Below, one piece after another: positions 8,195-17,300 of a stretch of DNA of 39,658 nucleotides (position 1 is the first letter of the stretch; every line of letters begins with the position of its first letter). The notes beneath the pieces were generated by a model that was given only the letters and a program-made list of their open reading frames with translations, searched no databases and was not told the origin of the DNA. The DNA lies in contig VXPO01000158.1 of the NCBI GenBank assembly GCA_009839505.1, forward strand, positions 1 to 39,658. Reading direction: 5' to 3'. Source of the DNA: Gammaproteobacteria bacterium (GTDB taxonomy: Bacteria > Pseudomonadota > Gammaproteobacteria > Pseudomonadales > Azotimanducaceae). Both the position numbers and the translations under genes were made by a program.

Positions 8195-10019
8195 TGGACG
8201 TCTCCTTCAGATCCCGTTCGATGGCCTCGTCCAGGGCGCCCTGGATTTCGCACAGACGCCGATAGGGGCCGGATGTCGCGGCGAGCGTCGCGTGGGTTCC
8301 CTCCTGGATGAGACGCCCCTGCTCCAATACGAGGATGCGATCCGCGCCGCGCACCGACGACAGCCGGTGGGCGATGATGATCGTCGTATGCCGGCCCCGG
8401 CGGCGTTCGAGGGCGGCCATGATCTGGCCCTCGGTGCCTGTGTCGACGGCGGACAGTGCATCGTCGAGCACGAGAATCGGCGGCTCCACCAGTAGTGCCC
8501 GCGCCAGGGCGAGGCGTTGGCGTTGGCCGCCGGATAGAGTCACACCGCGCTCGCCGACGCGAGACCGATACCCGGCCGGAAAGCCGACGATGGCGTCGTG
8601 GACGGCGGCTTCCCGGGCCGCGGCCATCATCTCCGTGTCGTTCACATCAGCGCGGGCGACGCGAAGGTTGTCCGCCACGGTGCGGGAGTAAAGGAAGGGA
8701 TCCTGCATGACGATGCCGAGCTGGCGACGCAGCCAATGCCGGTCCACTTCGAGCAAATCCAAACCGTCGATCAGGATGCGTCCGTGCTGCGGTTCGTAGA
8801 GACGTGCCAAGAGGCGAATCAAGGTGGACTTGCCTGCACCTGGCGGACCAACGATGCCCACCGTCTCGCCCGCTGGAATGTGTACCGAGAGATCCTTGAG
8901 TACCGGACGGTCGGGCTCATACTCGACCGTCACGTTCTCGAGCACGAGTTCGCCCCGGACCCGCTCCGTGGCGGGTGCGGGATCGCGGCTCTCCTCTTCG
9001 GCCAGGAGGACGTGGTTGATGCGTCCGAGGGAGACCATCGCCTTGCCGGATTCGTTCAGCACCTGGCCTAAGTGCCGCACCGGCCAGATCACCATGGTCA
9101 CCTGCATCATGAAGGCGAACAGTTCGCCTACCGAGAGCGAGCCCGCGGCGAGGAACATGCCGCCCGCGATCAGCACGATGCAGACCTGGGCCGTGCACAG
9201 GAAGTCGCTGACCGCCCAGTAGGCGCCGCTCAGGCGGTTCAATCGTTCACGATTGTCCCGCAGCGCAAGGCTCTTCGATCCGAAATGTTCGACTTCGTAG
9301 GCTTGCCGAGCGAACGCGCGGACCACCCGGATGCCCGTCAGGTTCTCCTGCAGGCGTGCGGTGAGGGCGCCCTCCGACTCGTCTGTGATCTTGAACTGTT
9401 CCCGGACCTTGGCGAAGAAGTAGTACGCCCCGGCGATGATGAACGGCATCAGCACGAGGGCGAGACTGGCAAGCCGGGCGTCCCGCGCGAACAGGATCGG
9501 CGTCAGGACACTGAGCAGCAGGATGGAGCGACCGATCTGCACCACTTGGGATGACAGGAAGACCCGGACCGTTTCCACGTCCGAACTGCAGCGTTGCACG
9601 AGGTCGCCGGTGTCGGCTTCGTCGAAGAAGCTTGCCGGCAGATGCTGCATGCGTTCGTACATCGTCTCGCGGAGCCGGCGGGCCAGCGCCTCGGACGCGA
9701 TGGCGGCCCAGCGGCCCTGCAGGTACTGGCACGTGGCGCCGAGTGCGGTCAGGCCGACGCCGGCCACGGCGGAGAGCACGAGATAGGCGACGTACGGTTT
9801 CCCGCCGATCTCCACCGCCAGCGTGTTCGCAGCTTCGACGAGCAAGGCGGCGCCCTGTGCCAAGTCCTGGGTGTCCACGACGTCGAGGACATAGCCGCCC
9901 ACGAGCGGCACGCTGAGCATGAAAGCGCTCGCGAGGCCCGTGACGGCGATGGCGGACGCGTACCGTAGGCGTTGACCGGCGGTGATGCGCCAAAGATTTC
10001 TTGATGTTTGCTTGTCCAC
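8184..10019 (-). CDS. ABC exporter half-transporter, MdlA-like with degenerate Walker B
   Basis: A 611-residue membrane-plus-ATPase subunit. The membrane domain covers about residues 15-310. The ATPase has Walker A GPPGAGKST (Lys397), signature LSGGQRQR, and Walker B ILVLDDALSAVD, where Asp520 takes the place of the catalytic Glu. This asymmetry is known from heterodimeric exporters with one weak ATP site, such as the YheI/BmrC type. The GTG at 10019 is the most upstream possible start because a stop codon precedes it closely in frame; no clear ribosome site is seen. A 309-bp gap with several hairpins lies upstream, separating this pair from the A1-B1 exporter genes on the same strand. Confidence 0.92.
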   Translation of the reverse strand: MDKQTSRNLWRITAGQRLRYASAIAVTGLASAFMLSVPLVGGYVLDVVDTQDLAQGAALLVEAANTLAVEIGGKPYVAYLVLSAVAGVGLTALGATCQYLQGRWAAIASEALARRLRETMYERMQHLPASFFDEADTGDLVQRCSSDVETVRVFLSSQVVQIGRSILLLSVLTPILFARDARLASLALVLMPFIIAGAYYFFAKVREQFKITDESEGALTARLQENLTGIRVVRAFARQAYEVEHFGSKSLALRDNRERLNRLSGAYWAVSDFLCTAQVCIVLIAGGMFLAAGSLSVGELFAFMMQVTMVIWPVRHLGQVLNESGKAMVSLGRINHVLLAEEESRDPAPATERVRGELVLENVTVEYEPDRPVLKDLSVHIPAGETVGIVGPPGAGKSTLIRLLARLYEPQHGRILIDGLDLLEVDRHWLRRQLGIVMQDPFLYSRTVADNLRVARADVNDTEMMAAAREAAVHDAIVGFPAGYRSRVGERGVTLSGGQRQRLALARALLVEPPILVLDDALSAVDTGTEGQIMAALERRRGRHTTIIIAHRLSSVRGADRILVLEQGRLIQEGTHATLAATSGPYRRLCEIQGALDEAIERDLKETSNAV

Positions 10020-10328
10020 GGATCGGCAACCGGATCAGTGTTTGCGAAAGGCACCCGGGCACGAGGAATCCGTGCTCGGGCGCCGCCAATGCGACGGAGT
10101 GGTCCGGCCGTCTGGCCTATGTTGCGGAGATCGAACTCCGCGAGTCGATTGGTGCCCGCGAAGCGGGCAGTGGCCGTAGGGCTAGGACGCTCTCGTCGCG
10201 TTCAGCGGTGGGTGCGGATCAAGTTTCATTGCAACCTGCTCCCAAGGTCGGCCGGAAAGGAGCGCGGATCATACGCCGCTTTGCGAAAAAGGGATAGCGA
10301 CTGTAGTGGCTCAGTGCTCCTTTGCGAT
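10020..10328 (-). other. 309-bp intergenic region with tandem hairpins
   Basis: No convincing gene is seen here. The gap separates two co-directional ABC exporter operons and holds at least three good stem-loops on the minus strand (at 10153-10169, 10124-10141 and 10054-10080), plus a minor GGCC/GGCC one near 10107-10117. It could hold a terminator for the upstream gene, a structured 5' leader for the downstream pair, or a small RNA. I could not place a convincing sigma-70 promoter. Confidence 0.5.
10054..10080 (-). terminator. Strong 10-bp hairpin upstream of the MdlA-like gene
   Basis: CCCGGGCACG (10054-10063) and CGTGCTCGGG (10071-10080) pair over 10 positions with one G-U wobble and a 7-base loop. 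On the minus strand it is followed by TGCCTTTCGC, a very weak T-run. It lies 35 bp before the start of the MdlA-like gene, so it may be a terminator or an attenuator in the leader. Confidence 0.4.
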
Positions 10329-12323
10329 TCATGAAGACGACCCGCCCTGCAATTCTACGAACCGTCGATAGGGACTCGCCGGGTCGGCCATCATCGCCTC
10401 GTGGGTGCCCACTTCGCGGATCTCGCCATTGTCCAGGAACACGATTCGGTCGGCCTGGCGGATCGTCGAGAGGCGGTGCGCGATGACGATCACCAGTCGT
10501 TCCTCACTCGCCCGACGCAGCGCATGGACCAACGCATTCTCGGTCTCGGGATCGAGTGCGGCTGTTGGTTCGTCGAGAATCAGAACCCGGGTGTTTCGGA
10601 CGAGGCCCCGGGCGATGCACAGCCGCTGCTTCTGGCCAACGCTCAAGGTGTCGCCGGATTGGCCGAGCCGCGTATCGAGGCCGTCGGGCAGGCGTTCGAT
10701 GAACTCGCTCGCTCCTGCCGCATCGCAGGCATCATCGATGTCCGCTTCCGTGGCCGCCGGATTCGCCAGTAGGAGATTGCCCCGAATCGACTCGTTCAGA
10801 AGCAGGTGCTCCTGGAAGACGTAGGACACCTCGGCGCGCACCGACTCGAGATCGATGTCGCGGATGTCCCGGCCGTCGACTCTCACGCGGCCTTCGGTTG
10901 GTGCGTAGAAGCCCGGGATCAGGTAAGCGAGGCTGGTCTTGCCGGCGCCGGTTGGTCCGACGAACGCCACGAGTTCACCGAGGCCCAGGGACAGGGTGAC
11001 GTTCGAGAGCGCCCGGTGGCCGTTCGGATAGCGGAGTCCGGCACGCTCGAAGCTGACACCCTGGCGGATCGCGAGGGACTCCCGGTACGGCGCGGGTTGC
11101 TCCACCGCCATGTCGAGAAAGAAGAACACCCGGCGCACGGCGGCGACCTCCGATTGCACGCCGATCCAGATCATGCCGAGGCCGACACCGGAACCGCCGA
11201 TGGTGCCGGCGAGGCCGATCAAGGCGAAATAGTCGCCCGGCGTCATGATGTCGCCGATGACGTTGATGGCGACGGTCACCGTCACGTAGATCGACAGCAG
11301 GCCGCCGAGTGCCCAGCCGATGAAACGCACGCCGATGCCCGTCAACACCACGTGCCGGAAACGGCGGAACGACTCGCGGCTGCGGGACTGTACGCGTTCG
11401 GTTTCGCGGTCCATGCCGCCGAGGCTCTGCACGGCATGGAGGTTGCTCATGCTCTCCTCGATGGCGTTCGTGGTCGCGGTACCGGCGGCGCGGCTTGACT
11501 GCTGAATGCGGCGCACGAAGGCGGAGAACGGAATCGTCACCAGGAGCGCGACCGGAAACATGGCGAGCGAGACCCAGATCAGTTCCGGCGCGACCGTGCT
11601 GTAGGTGGCGGCCATCTGGTACAGCGCCGCAAGGGCGCCGATGACGGTGAACAAAGGCGCCAGGGTGAACGAGTAACAGACGCTCGGCAGATCGGGCGCG
11701 TCGTACATCACCCGGTAGACGGAGTCGCCGATGCGGTGGTCGTCGATGGTCTGCATCGGCAGCCGGGTCAGGCGGCGGAACAGCAGTGTGCGGAAACTGT
11801 TGGCCAGACGCTGGTTCAGGCGGATGTTGACCAAGAGTTCGATGGCGCCGAGCAGGCCCGACATCCCACTGCCGCCGTCGGACAGCTTGCCCTCCGAGAT
11901 GGTGGCGCTGTCCCGCCCCTGTTCCAGCGGTATGCCGAGGCCGCCGCGACCGAAGATCACCAGGAGTCCGACGAACAGCACGGTCAGCGAGAGCATGATC
12001 TCCATCGGTGCCATGTCGCGCAGGTAGTCGACGATAGGCTGGAAATAGGGCGGGAACGGCACCTCGTCGTCGTTGAAGGGTTCCTGGAGGATCACCTGGT
12101 CGATGAGGATCTTTCCGGTCCAGGGTGCCAGCAGCCCGGGGACGAGGGCGATCAGCGAAAACCCGACCTTGGCGATGAACAGTCCCTTCACCCTTGCCAG
12201 GTAGCCGAGAGAGCGGCCGACGATGCGGAATGCTTCGCGGTTCGTGATCCTCGGATTGAGGTCGACGCGGTCGTCGAACCGCTCCGGTGTCCGTGTTCGA
12301 GCATCCAACGCGGTGTCGCTCAT
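10329..12323 (-). CDS. ABC exporter half-transporter B1
   Basis: A 664-residue exporter subunit. The ATPase has Walker A GPTGAGKTS (Lys462), signature LSVGQKQR, Walker B VLILDEPTAALD with Glu kept, and IAHRLST. The membrane domain is unusual: at about residues 125-160 a Gly/Ser-rich insert around EQGRDSATISEGKLSDGG breaks what would be the second membrane helix. The same insert, diverged, is in B2 (23430-25499). The start ATG shares ATGA with the end of A1, so the two are coupled and should form a heterodimer. B1 and B2 are clearly paralogs along their whole length. The substrate is unknown. It is preceded by A1, the haloperoxidase-like lipoprotein and the TonB receptor on the same strand. 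Confidence 0.92.
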   Translation of the reverse strand: MSDTALDARTRTPERFDDRVDLNPRITNREAFRIVGRSLGYLARVKGLFIAKVGFSLIALVPGLLAPWTGKILIDQVILQEPFNDDEVPFPPYFQPIVDYLRDMAPMEIMLSLTVLFVGLLVIFGRGGLGIPLEQGRDSATISEGKLSDGGSGMSGLLGAIELLVNIRLNQRLANSFRTLLFRRLTRLPMQTIDDHRIGDSVYRVMYDAPDLPSVCYSFTLAPLFTVIGALAALYQMAATYSTVAPELIWVSLAMFPVALLVTIPFSAFVRRIQQSSRAAGTATTNAIEESMSNLHAVQSLGGMDRETERVQSRSRESFRRFRHVVLTGIGVRFIGWALGGLLSIYVTVTVAINVIGDIMTPGDYFALIGLAGTIGGSGVGLGMIWIGVQSEVAAVRRVFFFLDMAVEQPAPYRESLAIRQGVSFERAGLRYPNGHRALSNVTLSLGLGELVAFVGPTGAGKTSLAYLIPGFYAPTEGRVRVDGRDIRDIDLESVRAEVSYVFQEHLLLNESIRGNLLLANPAATEADIDDACDAAGASEFIERLPDGLDTRLGQSGDTLSVGQKQRLCIARGLVRNTRVLILDEPTAALDPETENALVHALRRASEERLVIVIAHRLSTIRQADRIVFLDNGEIREVGTHEAMMADPASPYRRFVELQGGSSS

Positions 12324-14302
12324 GCCGGCGTGCTCCGGGCCTCTTCGGCCACGAAACGCCGATAGTCGCCGTCGATCTCGGCCATCAGTTCCTCGTGGGT
12401 GCCGACTTCGGTGACGCGGCCGTCCTTCAGGAACGCGATCTGGTCTGCGCTGCGTATGGTGGATAGCCGGTGTGTGATGACGAACACCACCCGGTTCCGG
12501 CCCCAGTCGGCCAAGTTCTCCAGCACCTCGTGTTCGGTCTCGGCATCCAACGAGGCCGTGGGTTCGTCGAGGATCAGGATCGGCGTGTCGCGAACGAGAG
12601 CCCGGGCGATGGACAGCCGCTGGCGTTGCCCCGTGGACAGTTTGCCGCCCCGTTCCCCGAGTTCGGTGTCGTAGCCGTCCGCCATCTCGGCGATGAAGGC
12701 GTCGGCGCAGGCAACCTCGGCGGCGCGTCGGATGTCCTCCCGGGTGATGCCTGGCGTCGCGTAGCTGATGTTCTCTGCAACCGTCGTCGCGAACAGGACG
12801 TTCTGCTGCAGCGCGATGGCGGTGTTGGCGCGGATGCTGTCGATCGTGAGATCGTCGAGAGGGGTGCCGTTGATGCGGATGCTGCCGGCATCGGGATCAT
12901 AGAGACGCAACAGCAACGACATAAGCGTCGACTTGCCGGCACCGGTGGCACCGACGATGGCGGTGATCGTTCCGGTGCGGGCCGTCAGGTTCACATCGGT
13001 GAGTACGGGGACATCGGCATCGTAGGCGAACGAGACCCCCTCGTAGCGGATCTCGTCGATGGGTGCCGGCATGGGCACGGCGTCTTCCCGCTCCGCCACA
13101 CCCGGTTTCAGATCGAGCAGGTAGTAGGCGCGGTTGAGACCCATCGCCATGTCGATGGCCCGCACCCAGGTCACGAACAGGAAGTTGTACTTGCCGATCA
13201 GCTCCTCGTTGTTCTCCCGCGCGGCCTGGAAGGCGCCGAAGTTCCAGATCGTGAAGGTGAGGATGAATGCGAATACGCCGCCCAGGAACGTGGGATCGCC
13301 CGCCACCGTCCAGTCGGCCATCAGGTAGTCCGCCGCAATCAGCGTAACGGCGGCGATCGTCGTGATGACGATCAGCAACAGCATGATCTCGAGGCGCAGG
13401 TAGTAGGCGTAGTCCAGGGCCGCCCGCGAGTCCCGGTCGAACCGGGCCACCGCGAGGTCCTCCGCCTGGTTGGCCTTCAGCACGCGGATGCTCGCGGCCA
13501 CCTCCTGGATGCGCGACGTGACATCGCTGTTCGACTGGCGGGACAGCCACGACAGCCGCTGGATGCGCGGCGTCCACCATACGACGACGAGGAAGATCGG
13601 TATCGCCGCGATGGTGAAGATGGTCCCAAGGACCGGGCTGAAGAACCAGATGATCACGAAGGCGCCGAGCATCGCAGCGCCTTGCTCGAGCGGGTCGAGG
13701 ATGATGGTCGAGATGACGTTGCTGATCATGCGGCTGTCCTGGAACACCCGGTAGATCGCGTCCCCGGTGCGCGCGTGGCTTTGGTAGCGAAGCGACAGGT
13801 GCTCCGCGTTCTCGATCATCTTGACGCGCAGGTGCTGGTTGATCGCCTGGGCGATCCACGTTTCCCAATAGACGACCCCCAGGGCGTCCGCCAGCATGCT
13901 GATGAGAATCGTGAAGGCCACGCCGTAGAGGACGAGGCGGACGAGAATGGTCGTACGCTGATCGCCCGAAAGCTCCGTTGCGTCGACGTAGCTGGGGTCG
14001 AGGATCAGCACGAGACGCTGCAGCGGCGCGATGGGCTGGGCGTTCAGGACGGCGTTGGTGAACAGGTCGACGCCAGTGATCGTCACGTACCCGGCGATCA
14101 ACCCGATCACCATGGCAAGCGAAAACCAACCGACGACATGCCACGCCACGGGCTTGAGGTGCGGCCAGGTACGCAGAAGCAGCCGGGCGATTTCCGTGAC
14201 GGATAGAGGTGACGGAGGGACGAGCTCCCGCGCGTCGAGGTCGGGACCGTGTCCCGATGCGGTGGGTTCGTCTTCGGCGCTGGCCTCAGTCAAGCGGAAC
14301 AC
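12320..14302 (-). CDS. ABC exporter half-transporter A1
   Basis: A 660-residue exporter subunit with a hydrophilic N-terminal tail of about 45 residues, a six-helix domain and a C-terminal ATPase (Walker A GATGAGKST with Lys457, signature LSTGQRQR, Walker B ILILDEPTASLD, switch ITHRLST). All catalytic residues are present. The loop between the first two helices is extended to about 45 residues (around LDPSYVDATELSGDQRTT) and recurs in longer form in A2 (21280-23433), its full-length paralog. It starts with GTG, 36 bp after the stop of the haloperoxidase-like gene, and ends in a 4-base overlap with B1. I take it as the first subunit of a heterodimeric exporter. Confidence 0.92.
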   Translation of the reverse strand: MFRLTEASAEDEPTASGHGPDLDARELVPPSPLSVTEIARLLLRTWPHLKPVAWHVVGWFSLAMVIGLIAGYVTITGVDLFTNAVLNAQPIAPLQRLVLILDPSYVDATELSGDQRTTILVRLVLYGVAFTILISMLADALGVVYWETWIAQAINQHLRVKMIENAEHLSLRYQSHARTGDAIYRVFQDSRMISNVISTIILDPLEQGAAMLGAFVIIWFFSPVLGTIFTIAAIPIFLVVVWWTPRIQRLSWLSRQSNSDVTSRIQEVAASIRVLKANQAEDLAVARFDRDSRAALDYAYYLRLEIMLLLIVITTIAAVTLIAADYLMADWTVAGDPTFLGGVFAFILTFTIWNFGAFQAARENNEELIGKYNFLFVTWVRAIDMAMGLNRAYYLLDLKPGVAEREDAVPMPAPIDEIRYEGVSFAYDADVPVLTDVNLTARTGTITAIVGATGAGKSTLMSLLLRLYDPDAGSIRINGTPLDDLTIDSIRANTAIALQQNVLFATTVAENISYATPGITREDIRRAAEVACADAFIAEMADGYDTELGERGGKLSTGQRQRLSIARALVRDTPILILDEPTASLDAETEHEVLENLADWGRNRVVFVITHRLSTIRSADQIAFLKDGRVTEVGTHEELMAEIDGDYRRFVAEEARSTPA

Positions 14303-14338
14303 TCGATTCCATATCGCCCGACGCCGACCACCTCGGCA

Positions 14339-17300
14339 TTATGGCATGCGACCTTGAACGGAGTCGGCGCGGCCCTCGAAGTACCGCTCGGCGAGTGCGA
14401 ATGCGTCGTTGCCGACCTCGATGCCGATCAGGCGGCCCGGGATGTCGTCTGCCGGCGGATGGATCCCGCCCCAGATGCGCGACAGGCTGCATTGGTCGGA
14501 AGCGTCGCGGTAGGTGGCCCATTGCAGGGTCATGTCCACGGAGGGACCGTCCTCGAAGACCAGGAACTCGTTGGCTCGGATCTCGAAGTCGCTCATGCCC
14601 CCGGGGAAGTACGCATCGCCGGTGAGCGCGGTGAGCACTTCGGCCGCCGCCCGTGAGTAGGTGGAGTGGCCCGATACGTAGCCGGCGAAGGGCGGCGTGA
14701 CGAAGGTGGGCCGCTGGTAGGGCCACCAGTTCTCCGCGAGGATCCAGGCCACGCCGGCCACGTCTGTATCCGGATCCGCGACGGCTTCCGGCCCGCGCCA
14801 GGCGAATAGTTTGATCTTGCCCGCGTGTTCGTCGCCGGATCCCGCCAGGGCGTCGCCGGCTTCCACCAACTCGATGTAGCCCTCTCGCAAGGGAATCCCG
14901 TCGACGTGGTAGGAAGCGCGCGCAGCATCGGTGCCTTGGCCCCGGTCGGCCATGGCGCGCAGCGAAGAGATGGGCCGGACGTAGTCGTACCAACCCTTGA
15001 CGCCCCATGCCGCGATGGCGGCATCGTGCATGGTGCCGCCCAGCGCGAAGTAGGCCTTCACGTCCCACTCCAACAGGTCAAGAACGGGACCTTCGCCCCG
15101 GAACCGACGGACCAGCATCGGGTGGTCGTTGACCTCGTTCAGGATGACGAACCAGTGTCCCGGTGGCGTCTCGGAATCCGGGCCGTCGGCCCAGAACTCC
15201 GCCAGCACGCGCGTGTAGTCGCCTCTCGGCACGACTTGGGGTTCGTAAGCCTCACCCGTTGCGGGGTTGGTCGTGTGGCCCCGGCCGGTGTCACCTCCTT
15301 GGATGGCAAAGAAAGCCGAATGGTCCTCGAACCCATCGGGGTAGGACTGGATGTTGCCGACGCTTGCTGGGGAGATGTCCCAGGTCACGTCGTCGGCGGG
15401 ATCGAGATGGGACGACCACACGGCAGTGAGCGCGTGGGACCACTTGTAGTGTTGCGCGCCGTCCGTGCCGATCATCGGCGGCGGTCCCGGGTCGTGGTAG
15501 ACGCGGTATTCGTAGCCGTCGCGCTCGTGGACCGTGAGATCCTCTTCGACGAGCGCGAAGGGCACTACTGAGCCCCATTCAGGGCTCAAGAACTCGGGTT
15601 CGGAGTCGTCGGGGTTGCCGGCCTGGTCGACGAACTCGGTGAGCGCGAGGGGCTGCCAACGGTTCAGATCGGTGATATTGGGATTGCCCGGTTTTTCGGG
15701 TTCCAGGGCCGCGTTGACGGGTTTGTAGGCGGTATTGGCGTAGTCGTTCGCCTCGTTGGCACCGTCGACGAGGCCGAAGTCGATGTAGCACTGGCCGAGG
15801 TGGTTGCCGAGGGCGGCCGCACCGAAGTCGAGATCCGTCTCGGCGTAGTCGACGTCGTAGCCGAAGTGGCCCATCAATGCCGTCGCGTCCCGGAGGATTG
15901 CACTGGTCCCGGGCGATGCATCGAACCGATGCCGGATCAACCGGTGCGCCGCATAGCTCATAGCCGTGCGCCGCGCCGCTTCGACGTCCGCGGGGGTGGG
16001 GAGATCGTCGAGGGCACATCGTGAACCGGCGCGGGTTCGGCCAAGCAGCCAGGGGCTTGCGGCGGCCTCGGATTGGTCGTAGGCGGCCCAGGCGTCGTAC
16101 ATGCCGGCGGAGACGTGGAACAGGTTGCGGGCATGCACCGTGGGTCGTGCGTAGTCGTTGCGGATCGCCTGCAGCAGCACCTCGATCCAGCGCCGGGCGG
16201 CGGAGACCTCGGCGTCGGGCGATGCACCGGGCAGGTAGTGTGCCGTGACCGTGACGGTCGACGCGGGCATCGTGAAGGTGGTGTTCGAGGCGCGGGCATT
16301 CGCGAAACGTCCGCCGCCGGTGCTCGACCAATGGGAGAAGTAGTAGTCCTCGGCCGCTGCCGACGCTTCGACCGTAACGGCGTCGCCGGCATCGTAGACG
16401 CCGTCGCCGTCGCCGTGCAGCACGACCAGGCGGAGGTTGGTCGCCTGCTGGCGAATCGTAAACAGTTGGTTGGCCGAAACGTCTTCCGACGTCGACGTGG
16501 TGCCATCGGGCCAGCGCACTTCCACGTCGGCCACGGTTGCCTCGGCGATCCCGAAGTGAACCTCGAACGGATCGTGCGAAACATAGTTGTTGCGCCCGCC
16601 GAGGTCGCGGATCTGGGTGCCATCCACCGTGGTCACGGTGATCCGGGCACCAATCCCCAGATGATTCGGGGCGGCGCCCTCGAGACGAATGCCGAGATAG
16701 TGGTTGTCGTTCGTGGACTCGTTCCGGTAGAGCACCACGTTCGCGCCCGAGTTGTTGGAAATCAACACGTCGACGTCGCCGTCGCGCTCCATGTCGAAGC
16801 AGGCGACGCCCCGGCCCTGGGAGTCGTTGGTCAGGCCGACGTCCTGGGCGCGTTCCTGGAAGATGACGTTGCCGGGCCCGGTGTTGTGGAAAAACCGGAT
16901 GGGATCGTTGCTGTAGTCCTTGCCGTCCTCGACGTCCCAGCCGTTGACGTGCAGGATGTCGACGTTTGTGTCGTTGTCGAAGTCCGCCGCGCAGGCACCC
17001 CATGCCCAGCCGCCATCGTCCACCTTGGCCGGCATGGTCAGGTCGCGGAACACGCCCTCGCCGTCGTTGCGGTAGAGACGGTTGCCGAACTCGCGCCCCC
17101 CCTGCACGTCGAGGTTGTAGATGGAGGTGACGAACCAGTCCATGTCGCCGTCCCGGTCGTAGTCGCCGACCGCGGCGCCCATGCCGGCCTGATCGATGAT
17201 GACGTCCTGATTGGTGATGTTGGTGAATGTGCCGTCGCCGTTGTTCAGGAAGATCTGGCTCTCTTCGAAGTCGGACGCCATCAGGAGGTCGCCGTCGCCG

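Noticed and set aside
10124-10141. tRNA T-arm-like hairpin with TTCGAT in its loop on the minus strand
   Set aside because: The stem and loop lengths do not fit a T-arm, and no acceptor, D or anticodon arm can be built around it.
12470-14206. 578-codon open frame on the plus strand opposite exporter A1
   Set aside because: It is antisense to a clear ABC gene; long antisense frames are expected in GC-rich coding DNA, and its translation is His/Arg/Asp-rich with no domain.
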